From: Motacilla alba alba
Lineage: Eukaryota > Chordata > Aves > Passeriformes > Motacillidae
Reading direction: 5' to 3'
Length of the DNA: 64,000 nt
Assembly (NCBI RefSeq): GCF_015832195.1
Contig: NC_052017.1
Location: 49,243,652 to 49,307,651, forward strand
Shown here: piece by piece, positions 1 through 64,000 of the stretch
How positions within the stretch are numbered: position 1 is the first letter of the stretch
Layout: every line of letters starts with the position of its first letter
Notes under the pieces: model-generated
The model's database searches: none
Seen by the model: only the letters and a program-made list of their open reading frames with translations
Told to the model about the DNA's origin: nothing
Position numbers and translations under genes: made by a program

Positions 1-29496
<29,496 letters not shown>

Positions 29497-29765
29497 CACC
29501 AGCTACCTCTTCTTTTAAACAAACAGCTGCCTTATCTTCAGGAATTTCTAGTACTGTGGGCAATTTTAGAAAAATACAAATGATGCAATTTGAAATTCTG
29601 TATTTGCAAAGTACTGTAACAGTAATTTATAGTAACAAATTTTAAAAAAACCAACTTTTTATTGCCTTCTCACCAGCTGCAAAGTGTTTTGTACCTATGA
29701 ACTTTTGCAATAATGTGGTGTGGTACATTTTTCAACCTTGAATAAAGGATACTTGAACTTCTTCA
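29497..29765 (+). other. EZH2: EZH2 3'UTR
   Basis: About 270 nt of AT-rich sequence between the stop codon and the presumed cleavage site. The length fits the short 3'UTR known for mammalian EZH2. The end is set from the polyA signal at 29741 and is approximate. Confidence 0.85.
29741..29746 (+). terminator. EZH2: EZH2 polyadenylation signal AATAAA
   Basis: A canonical AATAAA hexamer in the context ccttgAATAAAggatacttg, closely resembling the 3' end I recall for human EZH2 mRNA. Cleavage is expected 15-25 nt downstream, followed by T-rich sequence. Confidence 0.88.
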
Positions 29766-31759
29766 TTTTTACTGGAATTGAGTTGGAATTTTGTGTCAGC
29801 CCCTTGAGTAAGCAACATGAATTTAACCTATAACTTCTGTGCAAAAGCAGCTCCATACTCATCTTCTGTTACTCTGGGTTACATTTCAGATCAGTGTGAA
29901 GATGGAAACAGTGTAGATGGCAGTCAGGTGATTGGGTGCTGCAGTGCCTAAGTGAGACAGATGTGGTCTTGCAGTTTCTCAGCTCCCTTGGATGCAGCTG
30001 CATCCACGTTCTCTCTGCAGAGAGAGAACAGCTGCGGCCCAGAAACTCCTGCAATTGCCAGAGTAGCTGTGATTTCTGTCACAAACACTACTTTCAAGAC
30101 AAAGCTGTGGTACAAGGTGCCCTCGCTGTGACCAAACTGAATGATAAATACAATGGTAACTACACCTATATTAAAAAGTTGAGATGCAGAAGAGAAATGC
30201 ATAGTTTTCATCCAGAAACATTTAGATGGCAGCTAGATGTCTGTACAGAGCTACGACATTTATTTCTTACTTGCTAGTGGATGTGAATGCTGCAGCCTTT
30301 TGTGAAGTAGAACAATGCTCTGGTCAAACCAGCTGGAGTGGGAGGGCAGGCACAGGGTAGTCCATGAAATCCTGTCCATGGTGAGCAGTTACCTGCTGCA
30401 CTGAGGGGGCTCCAAGCCTGGGGCTGAGTTCAGCTCTTCTGCTTCCACACTCCATGTACAGCAGGCAGCTGCCACATGCCCTCCACCTTGGTGGTAGCCC
30501 AAGAAAGAACTAAGAGTTCATGTGGAAAAGAACAGTCCAAAAGTAAAAACCTGATTTTCTCCCTCCTCAGGTAGAGCACAGCTCATGGTCTGAAGGATGC
30601 GCAGTACACAAAGCACTTGCTTTATCCAGGCAAGGGCTTTGAAAGGCAGCTCAGAGCAGGTGATTTCTGGCCTTCCAACTAAGAAAGTAGTTCAGGCTGC
30701 TTCTTTGTCATCATAGCACACACATCCTGCTAAAGAACTCTATTAGCCTTGAACTTTCTGCAAGAAGGGTTTACAAAAACAAAACAGCATCTTAGGAAAA
30801 AAAAAAATAAGAGGGATCACAACTCCACTCTTCTAAATTTCTAAAAGCAACTTTGAGCAGCAAGATGCTTCTATTGCCCCTAATGGCAGTCTTAAGCTCT
30901 TTCAGAACAGAAAGAGCAAGCGTACAAAATCTCAAGTACAGATGGCACCCCTTCCTTCTAGTACTGCTCAGATTTTTTTTAACCCAGAGTTCAACTGTAA
31001 CCATTTCCCTCAAAAGAGAAACATTAGCAACACAAAACCTGGCTCCTTTCCTGCAAGAAGAAACACTGAACAAAATCACAGTTTGCATAAAGGGTAAAAT
31101 GGCTACAGAAGTTCTTTTCACTATCAAGATTAAAAAATATAGATTACCAATAGTGAGACCTGTGAGGATGGCAGCATTTTGCTTGTAGCATATGGAACGC
31201 CAATACTCATTTCATAAAATGTTGTGAGAAGAATGGAATGAGGCCTGGTCAATCAAGGTATGTGTAATAACACTTTAAAGTATTTTAATTCCCATCACTG
31301 GTTGCATTTAATGGGAATTGTTCTTCAGGAACACACTCAATTTTCTGCTATAGTCAAAGAAATGGGCAGCCTAAACCTCCTTTATTCTAGGCAGCATTTA
31401 TGCAAGTGTGATGTACTTTATAGCACAATGAGCAATATTTAAACCAGCTCCACATTCAGATGACCAAGCATTGCCACATATATTTTGAGCATTTTCTGTT
31501 CTGCATATCTTGTGAAATCATCACAAATTTCTTTTATTTTCAAAGCGCAGACATTTCCTCTTCAAAAAGAAGTAACATGCACAGATAATGACAGATGACA
31601 ATGTCTTCAGAGAACAAAATGTTCTTAAAGCACCAGAAAATGGGGAGGAAAAGCAAAACGAATTTCTAATAGCTTTCATAACCATTATACCTTTTATTTA
31701 CATTTAGAAAGATAAGTCATGAAACTTAAAACAATAAAACCAAATGCAACTTGTACAGA
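29766..31759. other. Intergenic gap between EZH2 and CUL1 3' ends
   Basis: About 2 kb between the two convergent polyA sites. It has open frames on both strands near 30,790-31,190 that overlap each other and match nothing known to me. No TE, RNA gene or insulator motif that I can support. Confidence 0.75.
31693..31698 (-). terminator. CUL1: CUL1 possible second polyadenylation signal AATAAA
   Basis: A second AATAAA on the minus strand 83 nt past the first (aaatgtAAATAAAaggtata). It could give a slightly longer mRNA. Evidence is the hexamer only. Confidence 0.4.
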
Positions 31760-32222
31760 AATCTTTTAAATTTTTTTTATTATTTATCACACATTAAAAA
31801 ATGAAACACACTATACAAATGGTTTTTCATAGCAGATTACACATGGGTCCATTCAGACTCGCTCTCCAAGTGCTGCCAACATGTATAAGTGCTGCCTGTG
31901 ATGGCAGCTGTTTATCATATAGCCAATGTATTGATTTAAATGCAGTAGCATGCAACCCTTAAACGAGAAGGGTCTGATTCCTTTCTGTTCTTAAATTAGG
32001 TTAAATGGCATTGGTGTCCATATTTACATACTTGAAATGTATCAATCCTGAGCAGTTCTGATGTAAATCTGAGACTGGCTGATGGAGTCCTGGTCTCAGT
32101 CATTAAAAAGGGAGGTCCAAATGGCAGCAGGGTGGCTGCTATGAAGTTCTGTCGCTTTCATTCTTTCCATCACATACCTACTTGCCGAGTGTCACACAGT
32201 CAGGTAATTGCTAATAAAAATG
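31760..32222 (-). other. CUL1: CUL1 3'UTR
   Basis: About 460 nt of sequence downstream of the stop on the minus strand, ending near the first good AATAAA (31781-31776, minus). The exact cleavage site is not visible; a second signal would extend it to about 31,675. Confidence 0.75.
31776..31781 (-). terminator. CUL1: CUL1 polyadenylation signal AATAAA (likely main)
   Basis: On the minus strand the context is gataaatAATAAAaaaaattt, which resembles the 3' end I recall for human CUL1 mRNA. It faces the EZH2 signal about 2 kb away. Confidence 0.7.
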
Positions 32223-56315
<24,093 letters not shown>

Positions 56316-56933
56316 CTGACAGGAAAGTTAAGGAATATTGCCAACATAAGACATCAAAAATACAATGAAAAAAAATGTTAATTTCAATAAGCTCTTATTT
56401 ATACAACTGTGAATGACTAAAACATAATTCATTACAAGATGCACTAGCCCACATCAAACCAAATCAGAGCTAAGAAAATTAACTAATTTTCGGCAGAATT
56501 ATCTGCAGCAAAATTGTGTCAGACTGCTGAGGGCACTGCAAGTACTGACCCCAACATTAAATTTATTTAACGCTTACTTAACAAGACCACCAAGAAAACA
56601 AAGTAGTGGAATTTGTTGATAAGATTATTTAAATAGAATTTATGTGATCTATTTTATTGATCTTCTATAAATACGTACGCTTTCATTTGAACTGAAAGAA
56701 ATTTCAATACTAGCCTCAAGCAACATTCAGTAGCTGAAAACACAAGAGAATTACTTTTGCATTCTTTCAAACATCATCCTCTATAAAAGATTTAGCCACT
56801 TAAGATTGGCACACAGGATGAACCTGGAAAGAAGTAATAGAGAGACACACACACATTTCAATGCACACCGTAAGATGAGATCCATTAAAATCCAATTTTA
56901 GGCTACCAGTTAATACCAAAATTTTAGTGTAAA

Positions 56934-57850
56934 ATCACAGAGTCACGGAATTGTTTAGATCAGAAAAGACTTCTAAGATGAGTCCAACCATTAATATAGC
57001 ACTAAGTCCACCACTAAACCATCTCCCTAATCACCCTAAGGGTCTTTTAAATACCTCCAGAGACACTGATTCCACCACCTATCTGGGCACATCATTCCGA
57101 AGCAGGACACCACTTGCAGTAAAGAAAGTTTTCCTAATATCCAACCTACATCTCCTCTGATGCACCTAACGGCCATTTCCTCTTGTCCTACTACTTATTA
57201 CATGGGAGAAGAGGATGACCCTCACCTTGCTGCAGCCTCCTTTCAGGTAGTTGTAGAGAGCAATGAGGTCCCCCCTGAGCCTCCTTTTCTCCAGGCTAAA
57301 CAACCTCAGCTCCATCAGCCTTGTGCTCCAGACCCTTCCCCAGTTCCGTTGCTCTTCTCTGGACACACTCCAGCCCCTCAATGTCTTTCCTGCTGTGAGA
57401 AGCCCAGAAATGGACACAGGATTCGAGGTGCTAAGTATAGCAGGACCATCACTGCCCTGGTCCTGCTGGCCACACTACTGCTGATACAGGCCAGGACGCC
57501 ATTTGCCTTCTCGGCCACCTGGGCATACACTGGCTCATGTTCAGACAGCTGTCAAACAGCACCCCCAGGTCCTTTTCCATGGGGCAGCTTTCCAGCCACT
57601 TCCCCCAACCTGCAGCACTGCCAGGGGTTGTTGTGGTTGACCCAGCACTTCTAGCACTTGGCCTTGCTGATCCTTGTACCATGGGCCTCAGCTCACTGGT
57701 CCTGCCTCTCTGGACCCCTCTGCAGAGCCTACCCACACTCCAGCAGATCAGCACCCTCAGGCAACTTGGCGTGCTCTGACAAATCACTGAGGGTGCACTT
57801 GATCCCCTTGTCTCAGTCGCTGCTGAACAGAACTGGCTCCAGCATTGAGC
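56934..57850 (-). mobile_element. CR1 LINE with reverse-transcriptase ORF remnant
   Basis: A 5'-truncated CR1, minus strand, about 0.9 kb, starting (3' end) at aatcacagagtcacgg. Its minus-strand translation keeps CR1 pol C-terminal phrases in separate frames: CPMEKDLGVLFDSCLNMSQ, then [28 protein letters not shown] and SSRTRGN. Frames are broken and stops are present, so it is dead. It lies in CUL1 intron 1, in the same orientation as the gene. Confidence 0.93.
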
Positions 57851-58079
57851 CCTTGGGAAGAAGGCTTGCAACTGGCTGCCTGCTTGCTGCCTTGCTACAT
57901 GCATTCATACAAATGCACTTGGTTGGGCTGTTGATCCCACCATCTTTTTTTTTGGCTAGAGGCCCTAATTCCTATGTGACCAGGCAATTCTGTGGTTTCT
58001 AACACAGTGACCCTTTTTCCTTTGCCACCATGTGGATGTCCATCACCTACCTCCACTGAGATATCAGATTGGAGGACCT

Positions 58080-58640
58080 CACTAGCACACCATCACTCAA
58101 ACACTGGCATGCTGCCCCCTGGTTTTATCCCTTTTCCTTTTCAAATCTCATTTAAAGCTCTCTCTAGAAGACATGGTAACTCTGGTATCTGCAAAGATAC
58201 TTTTCCCTTTTTGAGACAGGTGTACCATGTCTGTCACCAGCAGGCCTGATGTCATATAAACCTAGCATTAATTAAAAAAAAATAAATCTGCCACTGACAC
58301 CAGGCTCAGAGCCAAGTATTGATCTGCCAGCTCTTCCTGTTTATTCCTTCATCGTTCCTTGGAACTGGAAAGAGAAAGGTGTGAAAACTACTTCAGCTTC
58401 TGATCTCTTAATCAGTCATCCCAAGTCCCTGAAGTCTCTTGATTACCTTTACAGTTCTTGTTGCAACTGCACTGCTGTCTACCTGAAGTCTGAGAATTGT
58501 CCCAGGGTAAGAAGTCTGGTCTTTACATCTTTATGCCAGGTATCAGAGACACAGAAGATGACCCTAGCAAGTGGCAGCAATATTTTTTCCTCTTATACTA
58601 CTACGGCCTGGCAGACTTGCTGTAACTTAATGCAACATTT
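58080..58640 (-). mobile_element. Probable CR1 ORF1-derived (esterase-like) fragment
   Basis: On the plus strand it carries blocks such as caccagcaggcctgatgtca, agctcttcctgtttattcct, tcatcccaagtccctgaagt and actgcactgctgtctacctg. I recall these, in this order, from an avian dispersed repeat whose reverse complement codes an esterase-like domain of CR1 ORF1. Orientation would match the neighbouring CR1. Recognition is from memory and the copy is degenerate; an endogenous retroviral or other repeat origin is not excluded. Confidence 0.5.
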
Positions 58641-58998
58641 CAAGAACACGTTCTGTTTTCTGATCTAAAAAACTCAAATATCCAGAATTCTTCCAAAGTA
58701 GTAAGTGGAAGTCACATTGTCCCAAACACTTCAAATAAGAAGGCATCCTTAAAGAAGCTGCATTCCACAAGCAAGAAAAATAAATTAGCTAGGTACCACC
58801 TAAATTGAACTCGATGAGAACTCACATCTCACAATAAAAGTCACCCTATTGACTCACACAAACAATCAGCCAAAAAGAATGAAGCTACTGAGCACTCACT
58901 CTCCTACTGCCAGTCCAAGGACAGGCTTTTGAGTCACATCCTTGTTAGAAAACATTGTATTAATCAATCCAGACTGTTTAATTTGGCTTTGTGTTTTC

Positions 58999-59175
58999 AC
59001 AGAATCACTAGGTTGGAAGAGACCTTCAAGATCAAGTCCTACCCATGCCCTAACACCTCAAATAAACCATGGCACCAAGTGCCACATCCAGTCTTTTTTT
59101 TAAACACATCCAGGAATGGTGACTCCACCACCTCCCCCAGCAGACCATTCCAGTACTTTATCCCTCAACACAAGT
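58999..59175 (-). mobile_element. CR1 LINE 3'-end fragment
   Basis: Reverse complement of a CR1 3' end with unusually good preservation: cacagaatcactaggttgga, agagaccttcaagatcaagt, catgccctaacacctcaaat, gcaccaagtgccacatccag and gaatggtgactccaccacct. It belongs to a different CR1 subfamily from the 56,934 copy, since the terminal blocks differ. Confidence 0.92.
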
Positions 59176-62100
59176 GGAGCCAGCTTTAACCACTACACAT
59201 GTTTCCTCCACAGCACACCATAAACTAGGAAATTAATATATTGCAGAGACTTGATTTTTATCTTTCCCTGCACAAAGTCCAACACAATAAAATGGCAAGA
59301 CAAGAGCACAAATAAATACCAAGAAAATTACAAACCAGGAATATATGATGCATCACAGTCATTATAAACAGATTTGCTTCCAAGTAGTAAAGCTCAAGAA
59401 GAGAATTGTCTCCAAATATCCAGTTAACTTCCTTGTAATTAATTTTATAAAGCACTTCACGGACAAAACACACTCTTGAACTGAATTTAATGATCAGAGT
59501 ATCCTGCATGCCAGCAAGAACAAGGCTCAAGGTCTTCACATCAAACTGCATGGAAAGCCTACTCACAGTCTATATTTACATGCTTGTTTAGAAAGTCATT
59601 GCATTCTGTGCAAAGAAGTAACACTCTTTGCCTAAGATTAACCCTTTTTGAAAATACACAGCATACATTTATTTGTTATCTGTTACCTCATCCAGATGCC
59701 AAGTAAGTAAATTTCCCACGATGTCAACCAACAACATAAAGACTTCATTTGTATTGAATTGAAGCAATTGAACTTTTAATTAGCCTCTTATCTCTATCAG
59801 CCACTAATTTCCTGGACATTAATGATTTCTTCCACCTCCTAGTCATTTGTTTGTTCAAATTCCCTGGCACTGTTGCTACTTTTACTACCTACACTTTGAT
59901 TTCAGAATTCTCTGCTCAAGTGAAGAACAAGACACAGCACAACCATTTTCCTCTAGATTTGCAATCTTCTTTCTTGCCACAAACAAGAAAAGCAGGTTTA
60001 CCCAACAGGTTAATTTAAAAATAGCTAATACATGAATTTCTCTAAATTGTTTATGGAAAATCTCTCCATCACGATACTAGAAAATTAGGGCTGATTTATA
60101 GATACACCCTTGACAATCTTGCCTCCTTCTTCCCCTCTCTTATCCCAAGTGGCTTTGAGCAAGCCTGAAAATAGGAAGACTGTCCAGATGAAGGGTAATT
60201 CTTGCAGTTTTGAGAGTACTGCCTGACAAAAACATTCTATTCATCTCTACAATCAATCACAACAACCTTCAGAAAAATAAAAGGCAAAGATTAGAAGACA
60301 TAAGCCTTTTTCTTACCCCATACATTTTACTATTAAACCCAGGATTCATTGTAAAGTAAACACAGAGACTCAGACCTTTTGTCCATGCCTGACAGTAATC
60401 ACCTCAGAGCTGCAACAAAAGTAATTCCAGTAATGCTTATCTTTACGTTTTATTCTGGCTTGAGATTTGGCTAGCCAAAGGGTCCAAGACAGCACTTTTG
60501 AAGTGCTCTAGTTTCATTGTTCCATACGAGTCAAATTGAAGTTTGCAAGTGTAACTCTTTGACATATTCTACATAAAGCATGCTCTCTCACACTTTGTTT
60601 ACAATCTGTCCCCCCATCTGCCAGAGCCAGCAACTGACAGAAAGACTGACATATTCAAAACAAAATCAGATCTGCACTGCATACAACAGAGTGTATGACA
60701 GTCCATCTGAGAATCACAAGGGGAATGCTATGAAAAGAATTCCTAGCTGCAGAAAGCAAAATAAATCCCTCAATGCATGGTATGCTGGAAGCCATATACA
60801 TACCCAAACAGCTACCAGGAAACATTTTCGGGAGTGTTTGCACAATTCTGTATAGCAACTTGCACACCATAACAAGCAGAGAAGTTAATTCAACAATAGA
60901 AAAGTTTGAACCAGAGTGAAGCTGTGCTGATTCCCAAGCTCTGGGCTGCTGAACTTCAGATTTGGCCCAGCAGACAAATCACCTACAGGAGGAAGAGATC
61001 AAGATCAATCTCCTCTAACCTCTACACTTTCCATACAGCGAAGGAGAGATTTAATTTACTGGTCTAAAATAAATCTGAAGTAGAAAACTGCAAGAAAATT
61101 TATAAAATAATTCAGCATTGTACTGTTCAAGATGAAAAACCCTTTTCAGAACTTTATTCTCCTCCAAAAGTCTTCAAAACAAAAAAATAGCCAAAGACAA
61201 ATTAATTTTACCACCTCTGTCACCAATACAATTTATACTACTTTTGACAGCCTTGGCTCAGTTTCTAAAGATAGGCAACAGAAAAAAAAAAATCCCATGC
61301 TGCCACACCCTAATGAATTTAAGGCCGTGTACAAGATCACTTCCACTGGAGGAAATGGTCCTGACACACAACCCAGCTGGAGAGCTTACTTGCCACCTGG
61401 TTTCCAGTAGCTTGGAAGCTCATGCAGGCAGTCAGTCATGAGGACTGGGGAAGTAACCAACGCTACAACCAGTGGTGGTCCCTGGCCCCAGACCCTTTGG
61501 TGAGCAGATCTGAACTTCCGTGCCCACACTGGGGAAGTGAAACAGGCTCTTTCAGCAGTATTGCATACATTTTTTGAGCAAGTATGCCAACAAAACACAA
61601 GCTTGAGCATGCCATGGTCAACTCTAATCTACACTTTCCCCTCGAAAAGTACCAAAAAGTAATCATATGGGTCTTTTCCTCTGGAAGCAACTGCAAACCA
61701 AAATTATATAAGAAAAACTATCAGTGTAATTCAACACACAACAAGAAAGCACTCAGACTCTACAATGATGAGTATAAATCATTCAGTTTTGCATAAGTCT
61801 TAAAATTTTTAGAAGAAAATAGTTCTGCTGAGGTAATAACTGGTTCAACTTTCACCAGCACAGCCAGGTCCCCAGAGTTCTTTCATTTTGCTATGAAAAA
61901 TTAACATAACTGGAAGAAGTCTGCATGAGGAACAGGTATGTAAAATTAAAGGAACTGAAAGGGAAGCAGAATTAACAGAACACAGTAGAAAACTATAGCA
62001 CAGAGATGCCCACAATAACACAAGCCAAATAATTGTCCAATCACAATTTCTCTCTCATTATTTCCAGTCTCTTTGATAATAAAAATCAGTTTTAGGCATA

Positions 62101-64000
62101 AATTTGTTATTTCACAGATCTTAAGCAGTAGTTATCTTCAGGCTCAGTAGCTGGCCTGCATGACTAAATTGAGATTAATTTCACTTTTGTCAAAAATCTG
62201 TATTTTCCTAGGTTACACCAAAGGCATGCAAGAACATCATATAGAGAATTACTGCAAACACTGACAGGAAAATTGCTATGGAAGGCTACAGAAGCTTTGC
62301 ATTATTGTAGAAACACTTCTAATACAAACAACACAGCTTATTATATTTACTAAAGAACAGCTTTACATATTTTCTTCAAAATTAATGCCATTCAAATCCT
62401 GTTGAAATCCAGAAGATTAGGCTGGATTACCCCAGACATAAGAGAAGAGAAGCTAAGAGAAGTGGACATGCCTACATGATGTTAATGTTTTGTGAGTCAA
62501 ACGGATGAAGGAATTTTGCATGAGTTTCTGAAATTATAAGGCTGTGAAAAACCAATCACTTTTCAGAACAAGTGCTTTGAACACTGACTTTAGCTTTGTG
62601 AGGAGCAGCAGTAAAACAAACACCCCAGAAACCTCCATTCTTTTCAGGGAGATATCAGCAAGAGATTTCATCTATGTTCAGTTCATCATCCAGTAAGTAA
62701 GGGTTACCCCCACAAAGCAATTCAGAGAAAGCAAACAAACAAAATCAAAAGCCTGTACACAACCCCACACATTCGCCAAGTGTAATTAAGTTTCAAGTAG
62801 ATACATTTTGATACATTGATACATTTAAGCCTTTAAATTTGATACAACTGCTCAGCTAAATCACTCCATTTCTGACAAACCATTTTAGTCAGGGAAGGAC
62901 TGAGGCAAGAGATTGAGAAGCTATTACAGCATCAGCCATGCAGCTGCTATGAAAATCCAGGCATAACTCAGCTCAAACACGTTTCTACAAGTCTGAGATC
63001 AGAGACACTTTCAGCAAAAGCCATCTGAAGACTAACAGATAACTTCTTGTTTCTCTCTCTACTGCATAAACTCAAGTGCATCACAGGGAAGCACTGAGTT
63101 ACAAGGAAAAGACAAAATTTGAAACCCAAATGCAAAAACAAAGTGTACAGTCTTTATGCCAGGGAGTGTATGAACCCCCATAACTGAGGCTGCTTTTAAA
63201 TTTCTTTCTTTGCATTGACAGAAGTTAGTCCTGAACACAGTATTATGGGTTACTATAAAAAGCAAGTAGAACACCAAGCAATCATCGTGGAAGAGTGCAT
63301 AAAGAAAGGAAATGATTGCACAAATATAAACATATTCTGCCCTTCTTTCAAACTGAAGATGCAATCATTGTAAATACACACAAATGCATACAATTATATG
63401 TACCTTTCCACACAAGAGAAGGTTTATTACGTACCCTTTAAACATGTCAACAAATACATTTACTTCTGCCTTCATGTTTCACACAAGCACTAACTGGAAC
63501 TTGAGAAGTCCTATGAAATAGGATATTGAATATATGTAGGACTAATACTAGCAGACAGAAGAGGCTGCCTTGATGTATCCAAAGTGACCTTAAACAATTT
63601 GAGATTGAAGTGAAAGAATGGCTTAGAGTGATAGAATCTTCAGAGAAAGTGTAACCGTGTCTGAGATGTAAATAAGAAGTGCATGCCCTAACACCTCAGT
63701 ATATTTTGTGCATAGAAAGAGCATAATGATCTTGTGCAGAAAGAAAAAAAACAAGAACATACCGTGCTGCCTGGTAACAACAGATTCATGTGATTAGAAA
63801 ATGAAATATTTTCACAGTTTTAATATGCATCTGCTGATCTAAAATCCTACTAAAATACAGGAATTCAACAAGCAAAAAAGATTGCGATAGAAGCAACTAC
63901 AAAAGATCTTGGCAAAAGATGCTAGGAAAAGGGCTTAATGGTTTTGCTTGGTCAACACATACTACTGGTGCTGAATCTACCCTCAGGGGAAAAAAAAAAG

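Larger units (their letters stand above)
56316..64000 (-). other. CUL1: CUL1 intron 1 (partial, at least 7.7 kb)
   Basis: Sequence between the first exon outside the window and coding exon 2. It holds the CR1 cluster at 56,934-59,175; the remaining 4.8 kb (59,200-64,000) is AT-rich with no exon, RNA gene or named repeat. I looked for an exon coding residues 1-47 ([20 protein letters not shown]) on the minus strand and found none. Confidence 0.85.

Noticed and set aside
30792..31188. Pair of 111-residue open frames on opposite strands between EZH2 and CUL1
   Set aside because: They overlap each other almost completely, have no recognisable motif and no promoter or splice context.
57160..57654. 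164-residue plus-strand open frame
   Set aside because: It is antisense to the CR1 element on the minus strand; the real coding signature ([16 protein letters not shown]) is on the other strand and is itself dead.
63682..63700. A CR1-like phrase (catgccctaacacctca) near the right end
   Set aside because: Only about 17 nt resemble the CR1 3' block seen at 59,040 and neither flank continues the match, so it is most likely chance.

Overview
This window is nuclear DNA of a vertebrate, almost certainly a bird. The evidence is two highly conserved vertebrate genes with many short exons and GT-AG introns, together with several CR1 LINE fragments, the dominant avian retroposon, and no mammalian-type SINEs. 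I cannot fix the species or order from the sequence alone.

Layout. Positions 1-29,765 hold EZH2 on the + strand. EZH2 is the catalytic H3K27 methyltransferase of Polycomb repressive complex 2. All 19 coding exons (exons 2-20 in the usual numbering) can be placed base by base from the ATG at 676 to the TGA at 29,494-29,496, with a polyA signal at 29,741. The non-coding first exon and promoter lie upstream of the window. The spliced protein is 747 residues with the preferred exon 6 donor; human EZH2 is 746 by my recollection. From about 29,766 to about 31,760 is an intergenic gap. From about 31,760 to the window end is CUL1 on the - strand. CUL1 is the cullin scaffold of SCF ubiquitin ligases. 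Its last 20 coding exons (human residues 48-776 plus stop) are present. The exon coding residues 1-47 and the promoter lie beyond position 64,000. The two genes are convergent (tail to tail), as I recall them being in human, so this is conserved synteny.

The rest is intron. It contains old CR1 fragments at about 1,860, 15,680, 44,200, 56,934-57,850 (carrying reverse-transcriptase coding remnants) and 59,000. Another probable CR1-derived stretch lies at about 58,080-58,640. There are also several homopolymer and simple-sequence tracts. I see no tRNA, rRNA, CRISPR array, prokaryotic operon or embedded foreign gene.

The two proteins do not form one pathway. EZH2 writes a repressive chromatin mark in the nucleus, and CUL1 scaffolds protein ubiquitination. 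I did not find a novel biological system. The points worth a second look are about RNA processing and sequence evolution: tandem in-frame donors in EZH2 exon 6, a conserved second donor in exon 8, a candidate stop-containing cassette exon before exon 10, a GC-AG intron in CUL1, a CpG-rich island confined to EZH2 exon 10, and a compound, internally deleted CR1 in CUL1 intron 1.
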